DNA from: Viscum album | Lineage: Eukaryota > Streptophyta > Magnoliopsida > Santalales > Viscaceae | DNA: 64,000 nucleotides | Assembly: GCA_963277665.1 (NCBI GenBank) | Contig: OY728136.1 | Coordinates: 1,975,874,576 to 1,975,938,575 of the forward strand | Reading direction: 5' to 3' | Shown here: piece by piece, positions 51,654 through 63,600 of the stretch | Layout of the letters: each line of letters starts with the position of its first letter | Position numbering within the stretch: the first letter of the stretch is position 1 | Notes under the pieces: model-generated | Database searches by the model: none | What the model saw: the letters and a program-made list of their open reading frames with translations, nothing else | Told to the model about the DNA's origin: nothing | Position numbers and translations under genes: made by a program

Positions 51654-53577
51654 TGTCACAAACTGTCCTTGATTCCAAGGTACCCTAATAAATGATCTGG
51701 AATTGACATAACCAGATGGGAGTTCCCAATCCCCATGGGTCGGTGACTAGTATCAAACATCTGATAAGATAAAAGAGGGAATTATTTTTTATGCACAAAT
51801 TATGGAGGATAAAGATACATATATGTATACAAAAAAACATATCAATGAGATAGTAAAGAAACCAAACAGGTATATAAAAACATAAAAATAACATAATCAA
51901 TGTACTCAATGAAGGAAACGTAAACTCAATATCTCAAAGTAAATGTCACACAATTCCCCAAGAAATCAAGAACATATAGATCATTCATTATTTGATTTTA
52001 GATTACTCAGACCAACTAGAATTAAATCTTCATATGATTGAAGGAAAATGTAGGGTGTTATGTCAAAGCCTAATAGGTTCCCTCCATGTCATCCATAATA
52101 AGATTCCAAAATAAACAAACCAAATCATGCATTAAACACCAGAAAACATGAAGGAAATTAAAATTTAATATTTAAAATAAAACATTCTTTAATTTATAAT
52201 GATGGAAAACATTTCAAACAAAGCCTAAATAATCATTTTTATATAGATGTTTTTATATAAATTAATATGAATGAGTAAAACACACTTATAACCCATGGAA
52301 TATATATCAAATTAATCATAATAACTCATACAATCTCCAAATAAGTGAAGATTACATCATCTCCCACTAAAGGGAAAATTACATCTAATCTCACATAAAT
52401 GAATATTATGTCCTCCAAGAAAGAATGAAAATTACAAATAATCACACATAAGGGTAATTTTCATCAAAAATGGTAATCAATAATTTTTAATCATGTTAAA
52501 ATTTAATTGGCATGGTCAATTTCAATATTCATATTCAATCTGAAAAAATCATTGGGTTTTCATCAATTCAAGAATTATCGAAAATAATAATAATTTGTTT
52601 TTATATAAATTCAATTTCATTAATTTCATAAAATTAATTTTCCAATAAATTCATTAATTACATCCACGTCCAAATAATCCACAAAATTCACCAGCATTTG
52701 AAATGGGGGATTTTAAAAATCAATACAAAACAATTTAAAAATAATAATTTCATCATATTATGTTTTTAGAAACCAATTGTAATAAAATAAAAACAAATAA
52801 TGAAAATAATTGGTCTATAAAATAAAAAATATTAATTTATCCATCTACATTTAATCACGGTGTCAACGTAACACAACACCAGAAACTATATTTTCCAATA
52901 ACGAATGATGTAAATGAAGTTGTTGATGTCCAAAATAATTGAAAAAAAAAATCAAACTAATGGAGTTTAGATCAGTATATCATAATATGACATAAAACCC
53001 TGGGGTGGGAAAAGGGAGAGGGTGAGAGAAGGGGTGGTAGAAGATCACTTACTAAATCCTGATCAAATGATGCTTGTGAAACTATGATCCACCTAAGAAG
53101 AGGTTTGGTTGAGCGAAAAAGAGTTTTTGAAATAATTAAATTCCATATATTTTGAGATATAATGAATTGGGTTTTAGTGGGAGGTAAAAATAGTGTTCAT
53201 AAATTTTTAAAATAATTTCAGAGATAAATAATTACGTTGTACACAATTATCTATCAATGTTAACATGGTTAGATAAACATTGAACCCCACCCATGGACCC
53301 CTTAATTGGGGTTCATGTTATCTACTAGTCTGGAACACAATTTTTAACCCATTCACCATTATTGTTAACCCCCACTTCCTTGAGATTCATGATTTTTAAT
53401 AGGTAGGTGCACTATTTGAAAAAAAATGCACCAACTATGCACAATACGTAAATTTCCTAAAACATGCACATACCAACCTAATCAAAAAATGAAAAACACT
53501 AACCAATGTATTATAAAATAATTATGTTTGATGTGTACTAAAAAATAATAAAAGTATGTTACATCATGGGCATAACA
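51654..53577 (-). repeat. 5' LTR of the gypsy element
   Basis: Starts TGTCACAAAC on the plus strand (minus-strand end GTGACA) and runs to a CATAACA near 53,577. It aligns throughout with 44,980-46,818. Both LTRs hold a GTAAGTGATCTTCT string on the minus strand (near 46,378-46,391 and 53,040-53,053), a splice-donor-like sequence with unusually good conservation. Confidence 0.8.
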
Positions 53578-53950
53578 CCCATCAAGGTATTAAACTACCC
53601 CTCAAACAATGAATAATGTGATATGTACTACCCTAGACTCACTCTTTGTGGAGTAGTTCAAAAAATTATAACTTGAAAATAGATTTGATGCATTGTGAGG
53701 TGAAACTATCATTAAATTATAAAATTTCCATAAGTTATAAATTACATCTCCCAAATAATAAAACAATCTCATGAATGGAATATTCAGTGTATTCTAGGAT
53801 CATATATATATATAACCTTTTATTCTGACATTGGTGAACATAAATCTACAATTTTGTCGCACTATCTCCCCATCCAAACTCCCCATAGGTCATACTCATA
53901 TAAACATCATGATTAAATATATAATAAAAAATTTGTGAGATAAATTATTC
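53578..53950. other. Short spacer between gypsy element and the 3.3 kb direct repeat
   Basis: No motif was recognised. Contains a short (TA)n run near 53,800. Confidence 0.4.
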
Positions 53951-56900
53951 AGTTATGGAAGAACTTATCAACATGTTATGAAGGGGTTTCTCAATAGGAT
54001 ATGATAAAATTTTATTAGTGGTGAATAGTATTAATTAAAATATCATGGTATATTAATATTTTTTCTTGAGTTATGATATATGGATTTATAATGTAAAATT
54101 AAAAAATATAATTAACAAGTGTGTATGTCAATAAACATGAGAATAAGAGTATAATAATAGTCAAATATAACAGAAATCTCACATTCGCAAAAAAAAATTA
54201 ACCGAATAATGAAATTTAGAAAAAAATATTGACTCATTATATTTATGAAAAAAATAAAATTCTCCTGATAATTTTTACAAAAAAAAAACAAAATAAACCC
54301 TACATATGTCAAGAATAAACAAAATTTACTTGGATTAAGTTTTGAAAAAAGAAAATGTTCATTTTTACTATCGTGAAAAAGTTACCATCTTATATGTTCT
54401 CAAAAAATGTCCATGTACCTTATTGTAAAGAAAAATAACTTTGATTCTTCTTAATTTTAATATGAAAAATGTCCACAGTAACTTTTTTGATAAAAAGGTG
54501 TATATGAAACGTGTTTTCAACAATCATAATTTCCCCAAATATTTTAATTATCAGATGTGACCTCAAATTTAACCACAACATTGGACATATTTAATTTATT
54601 GACCCCTTCTATGGATTTTTTATAATAAAAATATCTCTGAATGAATACCATAAACAATTGATCGATTTGATCATAAAATAATTATTATTATATCAAATCT
54701 TATTGAGATAAGGTAAGTTAATTTCTTTTATAGAATCCTCTGTAAAATAACATCATCATATTAAATGCAGATAATGAAATTGGATGGTATCGTAAGAACA
54801 TAACATTAGTGTATCATAAGGAACAAAAAAGGATGCTGAAATTGTATAAAAATATGAGTTTTAGTCTATAAAATGAATCAATTTTAAAAATTTGATATTA
54901 ACCCAGATTTAAATAAATAATTTTATTTACAAAACATTTACATTTGAAAATTATTAATGAATTTATTTTCAATTTAATAAATTAGAAAAATAAATAATTT
55001 TAAAAAAAATTTAAAAATTAAAGTTATTGTTTTTAAATTAAAATTATTATAATATTGATAGAATCAAAAAAATAAAAATTGTTTTTAACATTTCTGTAAA
55101 TATTGATGTTATAGACACATTAAAAAAAATTGAAAATGATAACTAAAATTTTATGAAATCATTTAATTTTAATAGTAAACATAAAAAATGTATCCTGGAA
55201 AAGGCATAATGGTTTTTCAAAAGAGATTTTTAATGGAATATAAAGATTTTTATTATAATGTTTTGGAAAATATATTAAATTTTTGGAAATACCATTTTTG
55301 AAAAATGGAATTGTAATAAATGTAGTAAAACATACTTTTAAAACTTGGAAATAGAAAATTAGTTTTTAAAATAATAATAAAAGTATTACGATTTAAAAAT
55401 AAAAATGGAATATTTTTTTGGAATAATGAAAATGGAAATAGAGAAAAATAATATCTTAGATGGATGATAATTTTTTCTTATACAAAATTCAATTTTATGA
55501 GAATGATATTCAATATGAATGATAGTTTAAGGTAGAAACATCATTTTACTATAGATAAAAGTAGAAATATAATATGAAATATGAAATTTAAAATTTTATC
55601 AAACATATAAGAATGATTCATAGGTAATAATTTTTAAACACAATTGAATGAAATAGAAGTTAACCAAATCCGTTATTGATATCATAATTTTTGAAGAAAT
55701 GTATATTTCGAAATGGTTTTTTGTGATAGAAATATAAATCCCTAGAAAAAACATTAAAATAACACATAGTACAATCAAATAGAATAATTGAAAAAACTTA
55801 TATGATATAAATTCAAGAGGAAAACCCATATTTAATGTATGAGAATTTTATTTTTCAAAACCCTTACCATTAATCATTCATAGCATAGCATGTTACAACC
55901 CTATATCCATTTTGGTTTTCTCCCTTACATTACACCTTATTTCTCAATAGTGTGGTATTTTAGAAATACCATTGATTATAATAAATTGGGGGATATTTTA
56001 AAAGATAGTAAAATATAGTTTTGGTCGAGTTAATATATTGGAATGGTTTGAGAAATGTGATGCCAGTGAACATTTTTAAGAATTGAAAAAAAATTATTTC
56101 TAAAGAATCCATTACTTTTCCAATGACTACACCACTGTATTAATTGTTCCAAAAGTTGAAAATATTTATTTTCAGGTTTAATAACGTCAATAAACTTATA
56201 CCATTGATTTTTAAGAAATTTTGGATCATTTTTCTAGTCTTTTAACAATATACTTTTATATGTTTTTATTAGGGTTTTAACTTGTTTAACAGTTTTTTAC
56301 ACAAGTAATTTATATATTTTTTAAAATATAATGTACCCCCACTTACATATTTTTTTATAAAACTAATTTTAGTATCCATGAAATATAATTCAATTTATAA
56401 GTTATTTAAAATTATTTTTTAAATAAAATAATTTAATTTAAATATATATTTTTTGTTTAAAAATAACAATTTCACAATTAAGGGTTATTAATATACATTA
56501 ATATTAAGAATCAATTAAATAAGTGATATTTTGTTATATGTATGCTTAAAAATTATATAAAAGTTCTTATAAAAATATATCTATTTAGATCATAATTACA
56601 CAAAATTAAAAAAATTATTTGAAACTATCAATTTCATTACAATATTGGAAATTAACATAAATCATTTTAATCATATTTTTTTTCAAAATAATGATATTTA
56701 TCCTTTTTAAAAAAATGTACCTTGCCCATTAATTCCCACAACTCTATAAATCAACTCTTAATTACAAGAGGAAATAAATTTTTGAAAAGTTAAGAATTAA
56801 TATAAATTTCAAATATGTTAAAATTACAAGTTATCCATATATAAAATTGGAATTGTTTTAGTAGATGATGAGAAAACATCATAATAGTATAAATAAATGA

Positions 56901-57250
56901 GTTTTGAAAAGGTCTAAAATTTTATTTTTACAACAGAGAAATCATATACATGAAGCAACATACATTTAATATAGGATACAATAATAATAAAAATTGAATT
57001 AGGAATATTGCGTTGTGAATGTTAACATAAAATAATATGTATGTAATGAAAAAAAACATTACAAAATGTCAACATAGAAGCCTTTATTTCATAAAAAAAG
57101 GTTGACATACTTAATACCATAATCTATTTTAATAGTATTTTCTTAAGGATGCCTTTAATGGTTTGATTTTTTTGCTGAAATGGTGCCCCAATACTGGATA
57201 TTGGGTTCACAATGTCGTATATACCTACCAGAGTAAGAATAACTGAGTTA
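53951..57250. repeat. 3.3 kb direct repeat E, copy 1
   Basis: Matches 60,642-64,000 along its length. Landmarks: the TTATGGA start, the block AAAATGTCCA...TTGATTCTTCTTA (54,410-54,460 and 61,160-61,215), AGGCATAATGGTTTTTCAAAAGA (about 55,204 and 61,966), TTGGTTTTCTCCCTTACAT (about 55,911 and 62,672) and TACTGGATATTGG near the right end. No coding motif was found on either strand; the open frames inside (54,112-54,312; 55,599-55,829) are AT-driven. Long direct repeats 6.7 kb apart could be LTRs of another large element, but no primer site or polypurine tract settles this. Confidence 0.65.
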
Positions 57251-58340
57251 AAAAAATGGGGGAATATGTTGTGGATGGGATAGCCATCAAAAATAGGAAA
57301 ATTGTGAAAAAATCAAGGTTAAACATAATTTTTATAAACTCTATTTAATATATAGTTTATATTGGAAATTTTAATTTCAAAACAACATAATCATTCAGGT
57401 TTGTCCATTAAATTTTAATTCCATCGAAAAGCTTCAGTACTTTTTTTTCTTTATCCATTATGTTTTCCTTCAAACAGAGATACATTTCTTTGGCATGAAT
57501 TGATGTTTCCACAGATTCTTGAGACAATGTAAAATTTTGTTAGACCACATTGTCATTATCATTAAAATAGAACAAAATTCTATATAATTATTTGATAAAA
57601 TGAATATGTAGAAAATAATAGTGACAACTAAAAAAATGAAGTATAAATCTGTCATTCAACAGTTTCCAATTATGAAAATGAATTGAAATTTATTTTATAA
57701 TATTTTAAAAAATTAATATTTCATCAAAAAAATGTAGTATTGTAATTTCCAATTATTTCTTGTAATTAATAGTCAATGATGATAAAAAATACATGATTTC
57801 ATGAAATATGTGTAGTTGTAGTGATAAATTCACTTTTAGTGTTGGAATTAAATCCTAGTGTTCCAATGCTTTGTGGTTTCTAAAATGCACATATAAAATA
57901 AATATTGTAATAATGTTGTTTTTGTTTTCTAATAAATTAAAATAAGCAGTGTAAAAAATAGTACCTAGTTATCATCAATGTTAATACTAACACGTTATGA
58001 TTCAATACTATAAATTTGAATCCCACCCCATAGCCCGAATTACCAGAATATAAACATGTATTATATTATATAATTATTTATTGTTTATTGTTTATCATTT
58101 ATTATTTATTATTTATATGATTTTATTGTCAAATATTTCTATATAAGTTGATATTTGGTCATGTTTAGTTTTCAAGCCAAATCTATGAACACCTTACATC
58201 AAACACAAACCATGATAAAATGTAACAGGATAGTATAACATAAAAACAATATGTACATTCGAGTCCATGTTCGAAACTTAATTTTGTACATGTTTTATCA
58301 TGCTAGGCCAAATGGGAAAGTCTTTTCTATGTACAAGTAT
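57251..58340. other. AT-rich DNA between E repeats, left part
   Basis: Starts with a purine run AAAAAATGGGGGAA at 57,250-57,264 directly followed by TATGTTGTGG. This looks like a polypurine tract plus LTR start in plus orientation, but no matching LTR was found. The open frame at 57,470-57,655 has no motif. A TTTATTGTTTATTGTTTATC-type short tandem string lies near 58,078-58,110. Confidence 0.35.
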
Positions 58341-58865
58341 GTTTATAAGAATATTAAACCAATAACTTAACATGTCTTATCATCAAGTGAAAACGAGTCA
58401 GGCACCATTCAGTCCCCAACTAGGTGTCCGTTTTACCCAGCCAGGCATAACCCAAGAATATGTCTGCTTAGAAATGAATTATGCTAATGTTGACAGATCG
58501 TAGAATGAAAAAATGCTATTAAGATTGGAGTGTGATAAATTCAGACCAAATAAAAATGCAAGCCTGGATTTTATATATTTTTAGTTTGCTATATGGATCC
58601 AAAATATGAAATTGTATCATCTCAATGGACTAAATTATCAATTCCAGAAATTCCAAAGAATACAATAAATATTCCAACTCTATAATATGAATGTGTTCCC
58701 ACTAACTTGCAAGGAGGTGTTCCTCATGACATCCTCTCCATTAATAAATCAATTATCCTTGTGTGAAACAATATGTCACCTTTGTTGCGCATCCCTTGAT
58801 TGGTCTAATGGCCTCATCTTGTCCATATAACTATGGCTAGCTATTTCTATAACACTTCTCCTAAA
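58341..58865 (-). repeat. LTR-like fragment with polypurine edge
   Basis: On the minus strand a purine run TTTAGGAGAAG (58,855-58,865) is followed at once by TGTTATAGAAATAG, as at the start of a copia-type 3' LTR. The sequence downstream (to about 58,340) is clearly less AT-rich than the rest of the region. No partner copy exists in the window and its far end is undefined. Confidence 0.35.
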
Positions 58866-59028
58866 CATTATGGTAGGAGGGAGCGCGCAGATTTAAAAGA
58901 ACACCGACATGGATTGATTTGAGAAATTGAAATTAATGTGTTAGTACATAAAACAAAATCCAAATGTTAATATATTCATCATGTATAGGGGTTAGAGTAA
59001 TAGAATAGTGTAAAATCATTGAGCATAC

Positions 59029-59107
59029 CTTTTTGATGTTTCAAAGACATTAGGATCCTGAGGATCAAACTCAGTAGTGTCATGTCCCCATTTAATAACC
59101 TCATCGT
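59029..59107 (-). other. Possible exon, unidentified
   Basis: A 79-base minus-strand stretch is bounded by TTTTCATAG on its 5' side and AAAAG/GTATGC on its 3' side, good matches to plant splice sites. One frame is fully open and protein-like, beginning DDEVIKWGHDTTEFD and ending PNVFETSK, rich in Asp, Glu and Thr and quite unlike the Ile/Phe/Asn output of AT-rich DNA. A second frame is also open. No family was recognised. It could be a captured or relic gene fragment or chance. Confidence 0.3.
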
Positions 59108-59308
59108 CTATGAAAATAGAGTTGATTATTCAGTTTTCAAAAACATTATTCACAAATTAAATTTAGTAAAACTGGATGAAACTAATAAATGAGTGAGGAA
59201 ACTAAGTGGAAATATTTACAAATGTATTTTCACCCATTATTATCCCTAGACTATATAGTTATATCATTCTGTCATTGTCGCTGTGAAGTGCATAGAGATT
59301 ACCATTAC

Positions 59309-59354
59309 CTCAAATTGATGGTAACTCATGCCGATGGTTTGTGCACCAACATGC
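59309..59354 (-). other. Possible short exon, unidentified
   Basis: Forty-six minus-strand bases between TTATTTTCAG and GAG/GTAATG. The only open frame reads HVGAQTIGMSYHQFE. Splice-like borders and low AT content recall an exon, and it lies 200 bases upstream of the candidate at 59,029-59,107 on the same strand. Joined directly, the phases favour the less protein-like frame of the second piece, which weakens the case for one gene. The plus-strand open frame at 59,189-59,440 overlaps it and is probably a shadow. Confidence 0.25.
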
Positions 59355-59759
59355 CTGAAAATAAACCAACCATCATCTGCACCAACCAATTATATAAAAT
59401 ACAAATTCCCTTCAATTTAATTTACCAATCAACACATTAACATGAATATGAGAGGTGACATTTTACCTTATTATTAAATGCTAGAAACAAATTTTTATTG
59501 TTATTATAATCAGGAAAATAGATAACTGAGAAGTCTCACATCATTTTATAGAAACTATTTTATAATCGTCTTATTCATTATGGAGTCTGTTTCATTATAT
59601 AAGACATAAATATGAAGAAATATTGAAAGAGGAAAATAATTGAAACACTGTTAGTCCATACCACAGAAGACAACAAATTGTGAAATTCAGGGAAATGAAT
59701 GGAATAAAGTATAATGAAACTTTATCAAGTGACTTGAATACCAGGGATTATGTTGCTTC

Positions 59760-60065
59760 TATGTTCTAAAAATCATCAATGGTCATATATGGGTAGGGGT
59801 TATAGTGATCTATTCTTGTATTGGAATCTCCTCTATTATATGTTAGATAGGTCGACGATTTTCCCAGCATGACTAGTTTCCTAAACTTCGGTTCAACATA
59901 ATTAAACCTTTGGGAAAATTGATCAACCAGAGGTGGTCATAAAAATGCGGCAAATCCTTTTTATACTGATATGAACTACTGGTTTCATCATATTGATAAA
60001 GATGCAAGGAAACTGATCTTAATTCGAAATAAGCAAGATCAATCTAGGAAAACATATAACTCAAT
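59760..60065. other. Lower-AT patch with long open stretches on both strands
   Basis: About 300 bases richer in G+C than anything nearby. On the minus strand a frame is open for about 50 residues (around 60,054-59,895, containing YQYDETSSSYQYKKDLPHFY). On the plus strand another is open across 59,930-60,079 (RGGHKNAANPFYTDMNYW). Both cannot be real coding. No family was recognised on either strand. It may be a relic exon or a piece of an unrecognised element. Confidence 0.3.
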
Positions 60066-60641
60066 AACATAACCTCCAGTATCTCCAAAAAACCAAAATT
60101 AAACATATTTATTTTAGGAAGAATTACATTGGAATAAATTCATGTACCAAATTATATATGTATTTTTTTCAAAAGATGATTGAATAATTCAGCTTGAAAA
60201 CAATTTTGAATTTAGTTTCAATGTTGAACCTATCTGTTTCTTAATGTTCCACAATTTTGTATTTGTAGTTGCATCTGGTCCATCCAATACAAAATTCAAT
60301 GTGAATTATTTAACCAGAAACATATTTATATGATTTCATAACCTTCTCCCAACACATTCTGAAACATATATTTTGGTGTCATAAAAAAAATTCCCAACAA
60401 CAACATTTACAAGAACATCCTATTTTTTAAAAATTTCACAGTCGATTCAATGAATCCTATAATCTTCCTGGATAAGAACATACGCCTAAAATTTGAAAAC
60501 TATTTTACTTTTTTAGAGCTCTTAGTAATTGGTATTGAGGTCGACTAAAATAATATGAAATATAAATACTATACTAAAATATGAATGTATGAATACATAT
60601 CTAGAATTAACATGCAAGGAACACATTACGAGGATGTATTC
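60066..60641. other. AT-rich DNA, right part of the E interior
   Basis: Nothing recognised. Ends at the start of the second E repeat. Confidence 0.4.
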
Positions 60642-63600
60642 TGTTATGGAAAATATAAACAACTTGTTATCAAGGGTTTTATCAATAGGATATGGAAAAA
60701 TTTGATGATGGGGGAATGGTCTTAATTAAAATATCTTGGATAGTTAATACAATTTTATTAAGTCATTATATATGGATTTATAATCTAAAATTAAAAAATA
60801 TACTTAAACATGTATGTATGTTAATAAACATGAGAAATAGAGTATAATAATTATTAATCATCATATAATGTTCAAATTCGCATAAAAATTTACTAAATAA
60901 TGAAATTAAAAACAAATTTTACTGTATAGAATCATTATATTGTGAGACAATTCAATATTTACCTCACATTACATTTTAAAGAAAATAAAAATTGACACAT
61001 TATATTTATGGAAAAATTAAAAATTTCATTATTCATATTTCAAAAAAACAAAATAAACACTCTATATGTCATGAATAAAAAAAATAACTAGGATTATGTT
61101 ATGAATAAATCAAATGTTCATTATTTGTTTATTGGAAATGTTACCATCTAATATTTTGTAAAGAAAATGTCCATGTATTTTTTTCAAGAATCATAATTTT
61201 GATTCTTCTTATTTTTAATATGTAAAATGTCCACAATAACTTTTCTGATAAAAAAGTGTATATGAGTCATTTTGTGAACAATAAAAATACCACAAAATGT
61301 AAATATCATATGTGACATCAAATTTAATCACAACATTGGACTTATTTAATGGATTGATAACTTCTATGGATTTCTCATCAAAACAATAAATTTCAATTAA
61401 TACCATAAACAATTGTTCTATTTTATCATAAACTAATAATTATTATATCACATCTTATTACCATAAGGTAAATTAATAGCTTTTATAAAATCGTCTTTAG
61501 CATAACATTATTATAATTAATGAAAAATTATGAAATTGGATCGTATCATAAGAACATAATCCATGTTTATCATAAGGATAACACAAGGATGCTAAAATTG
61601 AAAAAAAATATGATATTTATTTTATAATATGAATAAATTTGAAAAAAAATCAAAATAAATAGTATTTTAAAGAAAATATTCCTTTTAGAAAACATTTACA
61701 TTTCAAAATTATTAGAATATTTATTTTTCAATCAATCAATTAAAAAATAAATAATTTTTAAAACGAAAATAAAAGAATAAAGTGATTATTTTTAAATTAA
61801 AATTATTATAATATTAATAGAATCCCAAAAAATTACAAAATATTTTTATCATTTTCTTAAATTTTTATGTTATGGTCAAATTAAAAAATATCAAAAAGTC
61901 AACTAAAACATTATGAAAACATTTAATTTTTTTAATTACATATAAAAAATGAATCCTTGAAAAGGCATAATGGTTTTTCAAAAGAAATTTCTAATGGAAG
62001 ATAGAACTTTTATTATAAATGTTCTTAAAATATTTTTCATTTTTGGAAATACCATTTTTGAAAATTAGTATTGTGAAAACATGTAGTAAAACAAACTTTT
62101 GAAATTTAAAAATAGAAAATTAGATTTTAAAATAATAATAAAAATATTTGGATTTAAAAATAAAAATGGAAAATCTTTTGGAATAATGAACATTGAAATA
62201 GAGAAAAACATCCCCTTAAATGAGTGATATTTTTTTTCTGTTAAAAAATTCACTTTTATGAGAATGATATTCAATATTAATGATTCTAATATGTATAAAT
62301 AAAATTTTAATATAGATAAATGTAGAAATATATTATGAAATATGACATTTAAAATTTATCAAACATATATGAATGATTCTTTGGAAATAATTTTTAAACA
62401 CAATGAAATGAAATTTAATTTAACCAAATTCCTTATTGATATAATAATTTTTTATGAAATATATATTTTGAAAGGGTATTATTGTGATAGAAATATAAAT
62501 CCCTAGATAAAAAATTAAAATACCACATAATACGATCAAATATAATAATATACCAAACTTATATGATATTAATTCAATAGGAAAACCCGTCTTTAATGAA
62601 TGTCAATTTTAGTTAACAAAAACCATTACCATTATTCATTAAAAGCCTAGAATTCTACAACCTTATATCTCTTTTGGTTTTCTCCCTTACATAACACATT
62701 ATTTCTCTATAGTTTAGTATTTTAGATATACCATGGATTATAATAAATGGGGGATATTTTATAAGATATTCTAATACATATTTGGACGAGTTAATACGTT
62801 GTATTGGTTTGAGTAATGTGGTGTAAGTGAATAACTTCTTTTATTAATGAAAAATGATTTTTTAGGTACCCATTACTTTTCCAATGACTACATGACACTA
62901 TTAATTATTTCAAAAGATGGAAATAGTGAATTTTCAGTTTTAATAAGGTCAATAAATCTTATACCATTCATTTTGAAGAAATTTTATGTCATTTTTCATG
63001 TCATTTAACAATAATCTTTTATATGTTTTTATTAGGGGTTTTAACTTAGTCACCATTTTTTTACACAAGTAAATTATATATTATTTAAAATATAATGCAC
63101 CCCCTCATAAAAATTTATTATTTATGAAACTAATTTTACTAACCATAAAATATAATTCGATTTTTAAATTTTATAAATTTATCATTTCAATTAAAACATA
63201 TAATTTATATAAACAAGTATTCTATAAAAAATTTGATTTCAAAATTAAGTATTATTAATATAATTTAAAATTAATAATGAATTAAATTAATGATATTTTC
63301 TTATATGTATGCTTAAAAATGATAGAAAAGTTAATATAAAAATAGATCTACTTATATTACAATTAGAAAAAAATAAAAAAATTATTTGAAAATAATACTT
63401 TCATTAGTATCATGGACATTAACATAAATCATTATGATCATTTTTTTAAAAATAATGAATCTTCTCTTTTTAAATAACTAGTACCTTGCTCGGGCATTCA
63501 TACAATGCTATATATCAACTATAAATTTTAAAAGGAAATAATTTTTCGAAAACTAAAGAATAAAATTAATTAAAAAAAATTAAATTTACAAGTTATCCAT

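Larger units (their letters stand above)
44980..53577 (-). mobile_element. Near full-length, inactive Ty3/gypsy retrotransposon
   Basis: Paired LTRs of about 1.84 kb (44,980-46,818) and 1.92 kb (51,654-53,577) enclose 4.8 kb with gag, reverse transcriptase, RNase H and integrase in gypsy order, all on the minus strand. A primer binding site lies three bases inside the right LTR and a polypurine tract directly inside the left one. Total length of 8.6 kb is typical for plant gypsy elements. Every domain carries stops or lost catalytic residues. No matching target-site duplication remains. It is the best-preserved element in the window and belongs to a different family from copies A and B. Confidence 0.85.

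Noticed and set aside
58390..58480. Terminal exon ending at a TGA on the minus strand
   Set aside because: The stretch has low A+T and one open frame but lies within an LTR-like fragment with a polypurine edge, a simpler explanation.
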